Positions 24,515 through 33,887 of a DNA stretch of 64,000 nucleotides are shown here, piece after piece. The position numbers and the translations under genes were made by a program. The DNA is taken from positions 186,001 to 250,000 of the forward strand of contig NZ_QWLM01000004.1 in assembly GCF_003515945.1 (NCBI RefSeq), read 5' to 3'. Within the stretch, counting starts at the first letter, position 1; each line of letters starts with the position of its first letter. Below the pieces are notes generated by a model. The model saw nothing but the letters and a program-made list of their open reading frames with translations, was not told the DNA's origin and ran no database searches. The DNA is from Dermacoccus abyssi. GTDB taxonomy: Bacteria > Actinomycetota > Actinomycetes > Actinomycetales > Dermatophilaceae.

Positions 24515-25842
24515 TCAAGCGTCCGCGAGCGCCCGACGGTGGTTCGTGCGGTGACGTTCGAGCCAGTTCATCGCGGGCGTGACGGTGGAGCCGTGCACGA
24601 CGACGCTGACGATGATGGCGAAGGCGATCGTCGACCACAGCCAGTCGCTGCCCGCGAAGTCGGCGTGCCCCGTCGCGTACGCGATGTAGAAGATCGAGCC
24701 GATGCCGCGCACGCCGTAGAACGACGTGATCCAGCGCTCCCCCGTCGTCAGGCCGACGGCCTTCGCGGTGTCGTCGCGCCGCCCGAGCAGCGACAGCCAC
24801 GCCCCGCCGGGCCTGATGACGAGGATGAGGGCCGCGACGATGACGGCACTGCGCCAATCAGCGTGCGAGAGAACACCGTTCGTCGCCGCCGCGCCGAGCA
24901 GCAGGAGCATGACGAGGGTGAGGATCTGCTCGAGACGTTCGATGAACGCGTGCATGTCCGCGTAGTAGCGGTGGCCGCGCTCGGCCTGACGCATCGCCAT
25001 CGCCGTGACGAACACGGCGAGGAACCCGTACCCGCCGGCGAGCTCCGTCAGCCCGTACGAGCACATGATCGCCGCGAGCGCGGCGAGCGGCTCACCGGCG
25101 TCGGCGAGGCGGTACTTCTTCGCCGGCAGCCGGAAGAACAGCTTACCGAGCACCCACCCGACGACGAGGCCGACGGCGACGCCGAGAGCGACCTTGCCGA
25201 CGAGTTCCCAGGCCAGCCACTTCCACCCCCAGTGCGACGGCGAGCCCTCGCTCGCCCACAGGATCGCGGCATAGACGAACGGGAACGCGAGACCGTCGTT
25301 GAGACCGGCCTCCGACGTCAGCGCGAACCGCACCTCGTCCGACTCGTCGATCTCGGTTTCCTGCGTCATCTCCTGCGGGGCCTCCGTCTGCGGCCCCTCG
25401 ACCTGGACGTCGGAGGCGAGCACCGGGTCCGTCGGGGCGAGCGCCGCGGCGAGCAGCAACGCCGTCGGCGCGGCCAGACCGAGCGTCCAGCCGAGCAGTG
25501 ACACGCCCACGATGCCGAGCGGCATCGCGATGGCGAGCAGACGCCACGTCGGCGCCCACGCGCGCCACGACGTCAGGCTGCGAAGGCGCATCGGCCGGTC
25601 GAGGGCGAGACCGACACCCATGAGCGCGACGAGCACCGTCGCTCGGAGGCATGCAGGACGAACGCCTCGTGCTCCTGCGGCGAGAACGTGAACCCCTTCG
25701 GCATCGGTGCGAGGCCGACGATCGCCCCGACGCCGAGCAGCACCATCGGCGTCGACAACGGGAAGCGCTCGACGGCGGTCGGGAGGAAGACCGCGAGCAG
25801 CAGCGCGAAGCCGAGCACGATCCAGACGAGGTCAATGGCCAC
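24515..25842 (-). pseudogene. CPA-type Na+(K+)/H+ antiporter with a frameshift
   Basis: Would encode a 442-residue monovalent cation/proton antiporter. The N-terminal frame starts at GTG 25842 (GAAGG upstream) with VAIDLVWIVLGFALLL and FPLSTPMVLLGVGAIVGL and runs to EAFVLHASE; the rest continues one base out of frame with TVLVALMGVGLALDRP, the helices PTDPVLASDV, GLNDGLAFPF (the ND of the ion site) and VRGIGSIFY. One base is missing at about 25636-25646. The C-terminal tail is duplicated at 21215-21335. Unless this is a sequencing error, a full-length transporter is not made. Confidence 0.85.
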
Positions 25843-26064
25843 GAAACACCTTCGATTCAGGGGGATTCGCTCGCGACAGTAGGCGATGAGCGCACCCGAC
25901 GCACGTCGGCGTCCGAGCGCGCACCCCGTCGGCCCTGCGCTCCGCGCCGTGTCCAGCCCGCGTGGCACCTGGGATCCGCGCCGATTCGAAGGGCAGCCGG
26001 ACGCACCACACCCCACCGGGCGAGGGCCAGGGTGGGGTGGGGTCAGCGGTTCAGGACCGCGGCG

Positions 26065-26997
26065 TCACTGCTGAAGGCGACGGCGCGCGACGACGATGCC
26101 GCCGAGCGCACCCGCACCGACGAGACCCGCGACGCCGAGCGACAGGGCGTTGGTGTCGTCACCCATGCGGTCGGTCTCGGCCTTGGGGGCCCGTGCCGGG
26201 CGTGGTCGCCGCCGTCGTCGACGTTGTCGTCGTCGGGACGGTCGTGTTGGTCGCCGGCTTCGTCGGAACCGGGTGGTCGGAGCCGGCCTGGTAGGGACCG
26301 GCGTCGTCGGGGTGGGGGTCGGCTCGGTCGGCGTCGGCGTCGTGGGCTCCAGGGTCGGGTGCGTCGGCGGGACGGCGATCGTCGCAGCCTTCGACACGAT
26401 GCGCTGGCTCGTGCAGGCGTCGGCGCTCAGCGTCACCTCGTAGGTGCCCGGCTTCGGGAAGGTGACGACGACAGGATCGCCGCTCAGCATCACCGGGTCG
26501 AACTGGACCGAGCCGTGCTTCGTGCAGGTGGCACGCTTGATGCCACCCTTCGTGGCGCCGCCGGAGACCTCGGCGCCTTTGGGGAACGACATCGTGTACA
26601 CGAGCGGCACACCGTACTTGGCGTGCTTGTTGCGGCCGTACTTCATCTCGTGCTGCGTGCCGGTGACGGAGGGGACGAGGGTCGCGGTCAGGCCGTCGAC
26701 GGTGTACTCGATGTGCGCGGCAGCGCTCACCTTCGGCGCGGGCGCCGGCTTGGCCATGTTGACCGTCGCCGCCTTCTCGACCGTCTGCAGGCCGCCCTCA
26801 CCGCAGTAGTAGCCGGTGGCCGTGATCGTGTACGTGTCCGCCTTGCGGTAAGTGTGCGAGTAGCCCGAGGAGACCGAGTCACGGAACGGCGAGGTGGGGC
26901 CGGTCGTCTCGCAGGTGAGGCCGGGGCGACCGTCGCCGTCGGGGTCGGCGTCGTCGCCGTAGTCGACGAAGAACGACATCGCGCCGTAGCGGCTCAT
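26065..26997 (-). CDS. PKD-like surface protein with C-terminal membrane anchor
   Basis: 310 residues. The first part (FVDYGDDADPDGDGRPGLT, YSHTYRKADTYTITATGYYC) resembles a PKD/Ig-type beta domain; a second such unit ends KPGTYEVTLSADA. A Pro/Thr linker (TPTPTEPTPTPTTPVPTRP) leads to a membrane helix LGVAGLVGAGALGGIVV with RRR after it. Between them about 28 residues are arginine-rich, but one frame over reads VPTKPATNTTVP and TTTTSTTAATTPG, so a pair of compensating single-base shifts (about 26275 and 26195) interrupts the linker. CAGGAGAACCC precedes the ATG, yet no signal peptide is present, which suggests a lost 5' end. Confidence 0.65.
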   Translation of the reverse strand: MSRYGAMSFFVDYGDDADPDGDGRPGLTCETTGPTSPFRDSVSSGYSHTYRKADTYTITATGYYCGEGGLQTVEKAATVNMAKPAPAPKVSAAAHIEYTVDGLTATLVPSVTGTQHEMKYGRNKHAKYGVPLVYTMSFPKGAEVSGGATKGGIKRATCTKHGSVQFDPVMLSGDPVVVTFPKPGTYEVTLSADACTSQRIVSKAATIAVPPTHPTLEPTTPTPTEPTPTPTTPVPTRPAPTTRFRRSRRPTRPSRRRQRRRRRRPRPARAPKAETDRMGDDTNALSLGVAGLVGAGALGGIVVARRRLQQ

Positions 26998-27155
26998 GGG
27001 TTCTCCTGAGAATCTGCTCGTCCTGGTTTCGTCCGCGCGCCGCCCGGGATCGATCGACGCAGGCGCAGAGTGCGCGTGCTGAACCGCACGCTGACAGGTG
27101 CCGGCAGCCATGAGAAGTCCTCCCGCGCTCACCCTGCCCAGCACGGACACGCCGT

Positions 27156-27171
27156 AGTGAGTTGGATCACA
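27156..27171. promoter_or_regulatory. CRP-like site upstream of cydD
   Basis: AGTGAGTTGGATCACA matches the actinobacterial CRP/GlxR consensus TGTGA-N6-TCACA with one mismatch in ten. It lies 80 bases before cydD. Confidence 0.5.
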
Positions 27172-27250
27172 CGGTTTTCCGAAGGCCTTCTCATACATCC
27201 CGCTTCGCCCGCTGCGAGGGCTGTCAGCGTCGGCTGCGAGAATGAGACCT

Positions 27251-28846
27251 ATGCGTCCGTTCGACCCCCAGCTGCTGCGCGCCGTGCCCGCCACCCGGCT
27301 GCCGGTCGCGCTGCTCGCCCTCATCGGAGGGCTCAGCGGAGCCGTCGCCATCGCCCAGGCCATCGCCGTGGCGCACCTCGTCGTCGCCGTCGTCGAGGGC
27401 CACTCGTTCTGGACGCCCGGCCTGTGGGTCCTGGGCCTCTTCACCCTGCGCGGGGTGCTCAACGCATCGACCGAGACGGTGGCCGCCCACGCCGGCGCAC
27501 GCATCTCCGGGGCGCTGCGCGAGGGCGCGATGCGCCGCTGGATGACGCAGACGGCGGACGAACGCCCCGGCCCCAGCGCCATGCTCACCATGGCCACGAA
27601 GGGCGCGGCCGCCGTCGAACCGTACGTCGCGCGCTACCTTCCGGCTCTCGTCACAGCTGGCGTCGTGCCGGTGTTCGCCATCGCCGCGATGCTCGTCGTG
27701 GACTGGCCGAGCGCCCTCATCGTCATCGTCACGCTGCCGCTCCTGCCGGTCTTCGCAGCGCTCATCGGCCGCTACACGCAGCGCGCCACGGCGGAACGAT
27801 GGGTCGAGACGACGATGCTCGCCGGACACTTCTCCGACGTCGTCGCGGGCCTTCCGACGCTCGTGGCCTACGGACGGGGCGAGCACCAGGTCGAGCAGAT
27901 CCACCGCGTCGGCGAACGTCACCGCTCGGCCACGATGCGCACACTGCGCATCGCCTTCCTCTCCTCCGCAGCGCTCGACCTGCTCGCGACGATCTCCGTC
28001 GCCATGGTCGCCGTCGCCGTCGGCCTGCGCATGGCCCACGGCGACGTCTCCCTGCTCACCGGCCTCATGGCCATCCTCATCGCGCCCGAGGCGTACTGGC
28101 CGATCCGCCGCGTCGGGCAGGAGTTCCACGCGGCGGCCGACGGCGTCGAGGCCATCGACTCGCTCCTCGCGGGCAGCGACGCCCGGCCGTGGCACGCGCC
28201 CGCCCCCGAGCAGGCCGGCGGCCTCGCGCGCGCCATGCTGAGCGGCGTCTCCTACATCTACCCCGGTCAACAGAGCCCGGCCGTCAGCGGTGTCACCTCC
28301 GTCGTGCGCGACGGCCTCACCGCCCTCACCGGCCCGAGTGGATGCGGCAAGTCGACGCTCCTCGAAGTGATCGCCGGCGCGCGCCGCCCGACGGCGGGGC
28401 GCCTCGAGGTGCCGAGCACGCACCTCGTCTCGCAGCGTCCGTTCATCGCGCCGATGTCGGTGCGCGCCAACCTGACGCTGGGCAACGACGCGAGCGTCGA
28501 CGAGATCCGCGAGGCCATGGCCGCCACCGGCTTCGACGACGTCGTCCTCGGCATGCCCGACGGCGTCAACACCTCCCTCGGCGACGAAGGGTTCGGCCTC
28601 TCCGCGGGCCAGCGCGCCCGCCTCGTCCTGACGCGCGCGTGGCTGTCCGACGCCGCCATCGTCCTGCTCGACGAGCCCACCGCTCACCTCGACCCGGCGA
28701 GTGCTGCGGACATCCGTGAGGCGATCGTCGCGCTCGCCGCGCGCAAGCCCGTCGTCGTCGTGACGCACGACGAGGAACTCGCGGCCCGCGCCGACAACCA
28801 GTGGCGCATCGCGGCCCGATCGACCCGCGACGAGGTGACGGCATGA
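27251..28846 (+). CDS. cydD: Cysteine/glutathione ABC exporter subunit, cytochrome bd assembly
   Basis: Half-transporter of 531 residues: six membrane helices in the first 300 residues, then an ABC ATPase with Walker A GPSGCGKST, Q-loop VSQRPF, signature LSAGQRARL, Walker B VLLDEPTAHLD and H-loop VVVTHDEE. With CydC it exports reductant thiols needed to mature cytochrome bd. ATG 27251 is preferred over 27242: GAGAAT seven bases before it fits a leaderless -10, and no ribosome site is visible. The stop overlaps the cydC start (ATGA). A broken piece of a second copy is at 21336. Confidence 0.93.
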   Translation: MRPFDPQLLRAVPATRLPVALLALIGGLSGAVAIAQAIAVAHLVVAVVEGHSFWTPGLWVLGLFTLRGVLNASTETVAAHAGARISGALREGAMRRWMTQTADERPGPSAMLTMATKGAAAVEPYVARYLPALVTAGVVPVFAIAAMLVVDWPSALIVIVTLPLLPVFAALIGRYTQRATAERWVETTMLAGHFSDVVAGLPTLVAYGRGEHQVEQIHRVGERHRSATMRTLRIAFLSSAALDLLATISVAMVAVAVGLRMAHGDVSLLTGLMAILIAPEAYWPIRRVGQEFHAAADGVEAIDSLLAGSDARPWHAPAPEQAGGLARAMLSGVSYIYPGQQSPAVSGVTSVVRDGLTALTGPSGCGKSTLLEVIAGARRPTAGRLEVPSTHLVSQRPFIAPMSVRANLTLGNDASVDEIREAMAATGFDDVVLGMPDGVNTSLGDEGFGLSAGQRARLVLTRAWLSDAAIVLLDEPTAHLDPASAADIREAIVALAARKPVVVVTHDEELAARADNQWRIAARSTRDEVTA

Positions 28847-30534
28847 CCTCTGAAACGCAGGAGCGACGCCCACTGTTCAAGCCGGTGCGCGGCGTGACGC
28901 TCGCCGGGCTCATCGGTGCGCTCGCGTTCGCGTGTGGCGTTGCGCTGACGGCCACGTCGGGCTGGCTCATCGTGCGCGCCAGCGAGCGCCCCGTCGTCCT
29001 CACCCTGCTCACCGCCATCGTCGCCGTGCGCGCGTTCGGTATCGGACGCCCGGTGTTCCGCTACGTCGAGCGACTCGTCTCCCACAACGCCGCGCTGGCC
29101 GACCTCACGGATCGTCGAACCGCGGCCTACCGCCAGCTCGTGCCGCTCACCCCGGCACGCCTGGGCACGAAGCGCCGCGCCGACCTTCTCTCCGGCGTCG
29201 TGCGCGACCTGGACGACGAGGTCGACATCCAGGTGCGCGTCGTCGTCCCGCTCATCACGACGGTCGGTGCCGCGCTCGTTGCCGTCGTCACGACGTTCGT
29301 CGTCCATCCGCCCGCGGGCTTCGTCGTGCTCGGCTCGGTCGTCGCGGCGGCCCTCGTGGGGTGGATCGACCTCGCGCTCGAACGCCGCGGCCAAGCGGCG
29401 TCGCTCGCGGCGCGCGGCCAGGTCGACCGGGTGGCGCACCTCGTGGCGTCCGGAGCGAACGAGCTCGGCGCCATCCGCGCCACCGATGAGCCGATGACGT
29501 GGCTCGCGTACGCGCAGAAGAACGTCGAGAAGGCCGCCTTCGCCCAGTCGCGCGGCCGCGCCGTCGGAGTGGCTCTCGCGCTCGCCGTCACGGGTGTCGC
29601 AACCCTCGCCATGGCGTGGGTTCTCGACGGCGAGGTCGAGGCCGGAACGATCAACGGACCCTTCGCTGCGCTGCTGCTCCTCACCCCGCTCGCTCTCGGC
29701 GATGTCGTCGGCCTCATCCCCGACGCCCTGGGCTCGCTCGCCCGCTCGTCCGCCGCCCGCGACCGTCTCGAAGCGCTGCTCACGCAGGAGCCGGCGGTGC
29801 GGGATTCGGGCTCGGAGGCTGCGCCAAACGAGACGGTGCCGCACCTGCGCGTGCGTGACCTGACGGCTTCGTGGACCGGCGAGAAGACCGACCTCGGGCC
29901 TGTCACCCTCGATGTCGCACCCGGTGAGCACATCGCCGTCACCGGCCCCAACGGGTGCGGCAAGTCGACACTTCTCGCCGTCCTCGCGCGCCACCTCGAC
30001 CCGACCGGCGGAACGTACGCCTGGGGCGAGCGTGACGTCCGCGACCTCCCGCTGGACGCCGTGCGCGACGGCATCGCCTTCGTCGACGACGACCCGCACC
30101 TGTTCGTCGGCTCGCTGCGCGCCAACCTCCTGCTCGCCCGCCCTGACGCGGACGACACGGACGTGCTTCGCGCGCTCGAGCGCGCCGGGCTCGGGCCGTG
30201 GCTCGCGGAACTCGGCGAGGGTCTCGACACGCACCTCGGCGAATACCTCGTGAGCGCCGGACGTTCGGGGGCCGAGTCGGTGGCCACCGCCACCGAGCGC
30301 TCGATCAGCGGCGGCGAGAGGGCGCGCCTCGGCATTGCGCGGGCACTGCTCTCCGAGCGCCCCGTCATCCTGCTCGACGAGCCCGTCGCCCACCTCGACG
30401 GACCGACCGCCGACGCCGTCGTCCGCGACCTGCTCACCGCGAGCACCGGACGCACCGTCGTCATGGTGAGCCACCACCCCATCGCGTTCGACGCGCTCGA
30501 CCGCGTGATCGACCTGCCCGCCGTCACGAACTGA
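28843..30534 (+). CDS. cydC: Cysteine/glutathione ABC exporter subunit, cytochrome bd assembly
   Basis: Partner of CydD, 563 residues. Membrane domain to about residue 320, then Walker A GPNGCGKST, signature ISGGERARL, Walker B VILLDEPVAHLD and the switch histidine VSHHPI. An insertion of about 14 residues (GRSGAESVATATERS) stands just before the signature motif. Translation is coupled to cydD by the ATGA overlap. A strong bidirectional hairpin follows 43 bases after the stop. The pair is about 9.4 kb from cydAB instead of directly behind it. Confidence 0.93.
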   Translation: MTSETQERRPLFKPVRGVTLAGLIGALAFACGVALTATSGWLIVRASERPVVLTLLTAIVAVRAFGIGRPVFRYVERLVSHNAALADLTDRRTAAYRQLVPLTPARLGTKRRADLLSGVVRDLDDEVDIQVRVVVPLITTVGAALVAVVTTFVVHPPAGFVVLGSVVAAALVGWIDLALERRGQAASLAARGQVDRVAHLVASGANELGAIRATDEPMTWLAYAQKNVEKAAFAQSRGRAVGVALALAVTGVATLAMAWVLDGEVEAGTINGPFAALLLLTPLALGDVVGLIPDALGSLARSSAARDRLEALLTQEPAVRDSGSEAAPNETVPHLRVRDLTASWTGEKTDLGPVTLDVAPGEHIAVTGPNGCGKSTLLAVLARHLDPTGGTYAWGERDVRDLPLDAVRDGIAFVDDDPHLFVGSLRANLLLARPDADDTDVLRALERAGLGPWLAELGEGLDTHLGEYLVSAGRSGAESVATATERSISGGERARLGIARALLSERPVILLDEPVAHLDGPTADAVVRDLLTASTGRTVVMVSHHPIAFDALDRVIDLPAVTN

Positions 30535-30576
30535 GCTTCGACGGTTCCTGCGCACGAACCGCATGGCCGTACGCCA

Positions 30577-30607
30577 CGAGCCCCACACCGCGTTGGTGTG
30601 GGGCTCG
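30577..30607. terminator. Bidirectional terminator after cydC
   Basis: Perfect 13-base stem CGAGCCCCACACC / GGTGTGGGGCTCG with loop GCGTT, between cydC and the converging DivIVA-domain gene. Confidence 0.8.
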
Positions 30608-30625
30608 GTGGTCGTTCAGTTCGGT

Positions 30626-31027
30626 TCAGCCACCGAAGAGCTTGCCGAAGATGCCTTTCTTCGGCTCGCTCACGGCCGAGCGTTGCGCCGTCGAGGGCGC
30701 CTGTCGCGGGGCGGACACGACCTCAGGTGCCTGCGTCGAAACGCCCCCGCGCGATTCGTACGCGCATAGCGTCTCGCGGGCCTTGACGAGGAAAGCATCG
30801 ACGCTCGCGGCGTCGTACCCTCTGCGCCCGAAACCGCGCGCCCGCGTGAACGCCACGTCGTCGATCGAACGAGACGTGACCACGCCCTGACGCGGCGCGC
30901 CCTGCTCGTAGCCGCGAAGGGTGATCACAAGGGAATCGAGGAAGTCATCGACCTCGATCTCGTCGTAACCAGCCCCGCCGCGCCCTTGCTCGAACTCGAC
31001 CTTGACGACGTCGTCCGACGCCAGCAC
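30626..31027 (-). CDS. Small DivIVA-domain protein
   Basis: 133 residues with two DivIVA-type units: EFEQGRGGAGYDEIEVDDFL and VAFTRARGFGRRGYDAASVD, each with the GYDxxxVDxFL core that forms the N-terminal lipid-binding or coiled-coil dimer module. A Gln/Ser/Pro linker leads to the C-terminus KKGIFGKLFGG, a short amphipathic basic-hydrophobic tail. DivIVA-type proteins mark curved membrane and poles in actinobacteria. GTG 31027 lies two bases before the stop of the large DivIVA gene, so the two are one transcript. No long coiled coil is present, so it is not Wag31 itself. Confidence 0.75.
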   Translation of the reverse strand: MLASDDVVKVEFEQGRGGAGYDEIEVDDFLDSLVITLRGYEQGAPRQGVVTSRSIDDVAFTRARGFGRRGYDAASVDAFLVKARETLCAYESRGGVSTQAPEVVSAPRQAPSTAQRSAVSEPKKGIFGKLFGG

Positions 31028-31028
31028 G

Positions 31029-33734
31029 TCAGCCCTTGAAGATGCGACGCAGCAGGCCCTTGCGCGATGTGTCGTCACGCTCCGGCAGCCGCTCGGCCTT
31101 GTCGATGGGCTGCGGACGGTCGATCGACTCCGGGCGTCCCATGTCGGACGCCCGGTCGTCGGCGACCGGGCTCGACGCCTCGAACGACTGCTGCTCGCGC
31201 ACGTCGTCGCCACCACCGGCAACGTCGAACGAACCGTCACGACGGGCGTCGTCGGCGAACGGGTCACGGTTGCCGACGCCGGGCTGCTCGAAGCCACCCT
31301 CGCGCGGCTCACGCACGCGAGCGGTCTCCTCGTTCATCGGCGCCACACGATGCGGGCCGTCCGTGCCGCGTCCACCGAACGTTTCGGCCCGGGCCGGCTG
31401 CTCGGGGCGCTCGAAGGAGTCCCGACCAGCGTCGTCAGCGAACGGGTCACGCTCGAAGCCACCGGTCTGCGGCGGGGCAGCCTGCGGCGCCTCGCCCCGT
31501 TCGGTCGGCTGCGTCGGCAGCGGACGCTCGGTCACAGCGCTCGGCTCGGAGAACGGGTCGAACTCCCCATCGCGACGGGCGTCCTGTGCCACGGGGGCCT
31601 CGGGCGCCACCGGACGGTCATCGACGAGCGGCGCCTGCTCGGTCGGCAGAACGCCGGCGTCCGGCCCACGATCGAGATCGCTCGCAGGCATGCTCGCGCT
31701 CTCGTCGTAGGCGCCGCCCGTGCTGCGACGCGGGGAGTCACCGGCCCCGTCCTCGGGCGAGGAGTATGCGCTGTACTCGGGGTGGTACTGAGCCTCCGCC
31801 TCGCGGTCCTCATCGCTCATCGAGCGGCGAGCCTCACTGCGGGGCAGCGGAACTCGACGGTCGGTGGCGCGGTAGGAGACGATCTCGGGCTGTGTGGCGC
31901 TCGTGCGCTCGTCGGCGACGGCGTCACCGCCGGCCACTGCGTCGCCTTCGTACGCGTTGCTGCCCTGGAAGCGCTCGTCGGCGCGGGGGCCCTCATCCTC
32001 ACCCTGGAGTAGGATCGCGCCTTCGTCGGGGTAACGGGGGGCGCGGTCGCGGCGAAGACCGTTGTCCTCGAAGGCCCAGTTGTCACCCTGCTCGGCTGCG
32101 GCGACCGGGCGGGCCTCCTCGGCACTCACCTGCTGCGGCGGCACGGGCTCGGCGAACGTCTCGCTGTGGGCTGCAACCGGGTCGTGGTAGTCGGCGGCAT
32201 CGTGCTCACGACGCACCGGGTCGCCAGCATCGTCACTGACGGGCTCGCCGTCGATACGCACGGCGTCGCGCTCGTCACGCGGGGCCCAGTCGTTGCGCTC
32301 GCCCTGATCGCTGTGGCGGTGAGCGGCGTAACCTCCGGCGGCAGCGGCTGCGACACCGGCGGGGCCGAAGCCCGAGGAACGCTCCTCGCGCTCGCCCTCG
32401 AAGCCACGCTCGTCACGCAGGTCTGCGTCACGACGCTCGTCCGCGAAGGGCTCGTTGCCCAGCTGCTCGTCACGTACGCCGTCATCGCGGCGCTCGGCGT
32501 CGAAGCGCTCCTCAGGCGTGACCGCGGAGTCGTTCGCCAACGTGTCGCGCTCGGCCGGTGCCGCGTACGCGGCGTCGTGGGAGGTGTTCACGTCGGAACG
32601 GTCGTCCGAGCGCAGCTCACGGTTGCGGCCCGACTCGTCCGGGGCCATGATCGGCGCCTCGTCGACCGGGTCGGATCCGACCATGTTGACACCGCCCTGA
32701 CGGCCGGCCCCTGCATCACCGGCGCGGTCGTCACGCACGTCATCACGCGTGTCGGAAGCGAAGGCGTCGTCACGGCGCTCGTCGCGCTGACCGTGCGCAG
32801 CCGCGGCACCTCCGGCGGCGACAGCGCCGCCACCTGCCACCAGGCCCGCGTCGCGACCGACGAAGCCACGCTCGTCTCGGCGCTCACGACCGTCGAAAGC
32901 GCGCTCATCGGCGACGTTCTCGTCGCGGCGGCCGTCGAACGCTGCGGCGTCCGAGACCTCGTCGACACGGACGCCGGGCTCACCGAAGCCACCCCGACGC
33001 TCGTCGGCGGGCTCGAAGCCGCGCTCGTCGTCGAAGCGCTCCTCACGCCGCGGCGCACCGCCGGCGACCGCGAGGGCCTCACCGTCACGCACGCCCCCGT
33101 CGTCGGCGAAGGCGCTGCGCGGCGAGTCCTGAAGCTCAGGCGCCGCAGGCTCTGCGTAGGCCTCCGGGCGACGCTCGTCGCGCAGGTCACGCTCGTCGAC
33201 GAAACCGCGCTCGTCGTAGCGATCGTCGCGGACGTCGCCGCGCGGATCGACGTCCGCACGGTCCTCGCGGCGCTCGTATGCAGCAGCACCCGCGACACCG
33301 GCGCCGGCGACACCGTGACCGCCGTGTGCGCCGTGTTCACGCTCGTCTGCGCCGTCCGTTCGCTCATCGCGGACGACACCACGGCTGTCGGCCTCGGCGT
33401 CACTGGGGGGGCCTGCGTCGACCGGCGCGGACGCCCGACGCACGCCGTCCTCGTAGGCACGGATGCGCTGGGCGACCCGGTCGAGCAGGTCGTCGACGTC
33501 GTCGAGGTCGTATCCACCGGCAGACTGCGGGCCGCGCTCGGAGAACACCACCTCGACGACGTCGTTGGCGCTCACGGCGTGCGAAGGCATCTGGCCGCCG
33601 CGCTCGATGGCTTCGAGCGTGTCGGCGACGCGGTCGAGGTAGTCGTCGACACCGACCTCGTCATAGCCGACCTTGCCGGCGTCGGCGCGGTGGAACTGCG
33701 CCGTCCTGACCTCATGCGCGGTGAGCATCTTCAT
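31029..33734 (-). CDS. Large DivIVA-domain protein with disordered charged tail
   Basis: 901 residues. Two N-terminal DivIVA units: MLTAHEVRTAQFHRADAGK with GYDEVGVDDYLDRVADTLE, then VVFSERGPQSAGGYDLDDVD. From about residue 100 to 880 the chain is low-complexity and very rich in Asp, Glu, Arg, Gly and Ala, with many DERR, RDERGF and ADERR repeats and two Ala/Gly blocks (AVAAGGAAAAHG, GVAAAAAGGYAAH). The C-terminus is RKGLLRRIFKG, resembling KKGIFGKLFGG of the next protein. Start ATG 33734 with GAGGGG upstream. Probably a scaffold at the cell pole or septum whose tail recruits partners; inferred from domain and composition only. Confidence 0.8.
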   Translation of the reverse strand: MKMLTAHEVRTAQFHRADAGKVGYDEVGVDDYLDRVADTLEAIERGGQMPSHAVSANDVVEVVFSERGPQSAGGYDLDDVDDLLDRVAQRIRAYEDGVRRASAPVDAGPPSDAEADSRGVVRDERTDGADEREHGAHGGHGVAGAGVAGAAAYERREDRADVDPRGDVRDDRYDERGFVDERDLRDERRPEAYAEPAAPELQDSPRSAFADDGGVRDGEALAVAGGAPRREERFDDERGFEPADERRGGFGEPGVRVDEVSDAAAFDGRRDENVADERAFDGRERRDERGFVGRDAGLVAGGGAVAAGGAAAAHGQRDERRDDAFASDTRDDVRDDRAGDAGAGRQGGVNMVGSDPVDEAPIMAPDESGRNRELRSDDRSDVNTSHDAAYAAPAERDTLANDSAVTPEERFDAERRDDGVRDEQLGNEPFADERRDADLRDERGFEGEREERSSGFGPAGVAAAAAGGYAAHRHSDQGERNDWAPRDERDAVRIDGEPVSDDAGDPVRREHDAADYHDPVAAHSETFAEPVPPQQVSAEEARPVAAAEQGDNWAFEDNGLRRDRAPRYPDEGAILLQGEDEGPRADERFQGSNAYEGDAVAGGDAVADERTSATQPEIVSYRATDRRVPLPRSEARRSMSDEDREAEAQYHPEYSAYSSPEDGAGDSPRRSTGGAYDESASMPASDLDRGPDAGVLPTEQAPLVDDRPVAPEAPVAQDARRDGEFDPFSEPSAVTERPLPTQPTERGEAPQAAPPQTGGFERDPFADDAGRDSFERPEQPARAETFGGRGTDGPHRVAPMNEETARVREPREGGFEQPGVGNRDPFADDARRDGSFDVAGGGDDVREQQSFEASSPVADDRASDMGRPESIDRPQPIDKAERLPERDDTSRKGLLRRIFKG

Positions 33735-33887
33735 ATCCCCTCGGTTACGGATGCGCTGCGGGGGCAGCGGTTCTTGATTGAGCCTAACCACGGGCGCACC
33801 TGGCCGATACCCCCTTGTTCGGAGTGTCGTCTCCCGGTGACGCGCCAAAGGGGCCCGAGCCCCGAGGTGGCGGCGCCACAGGTGTAG

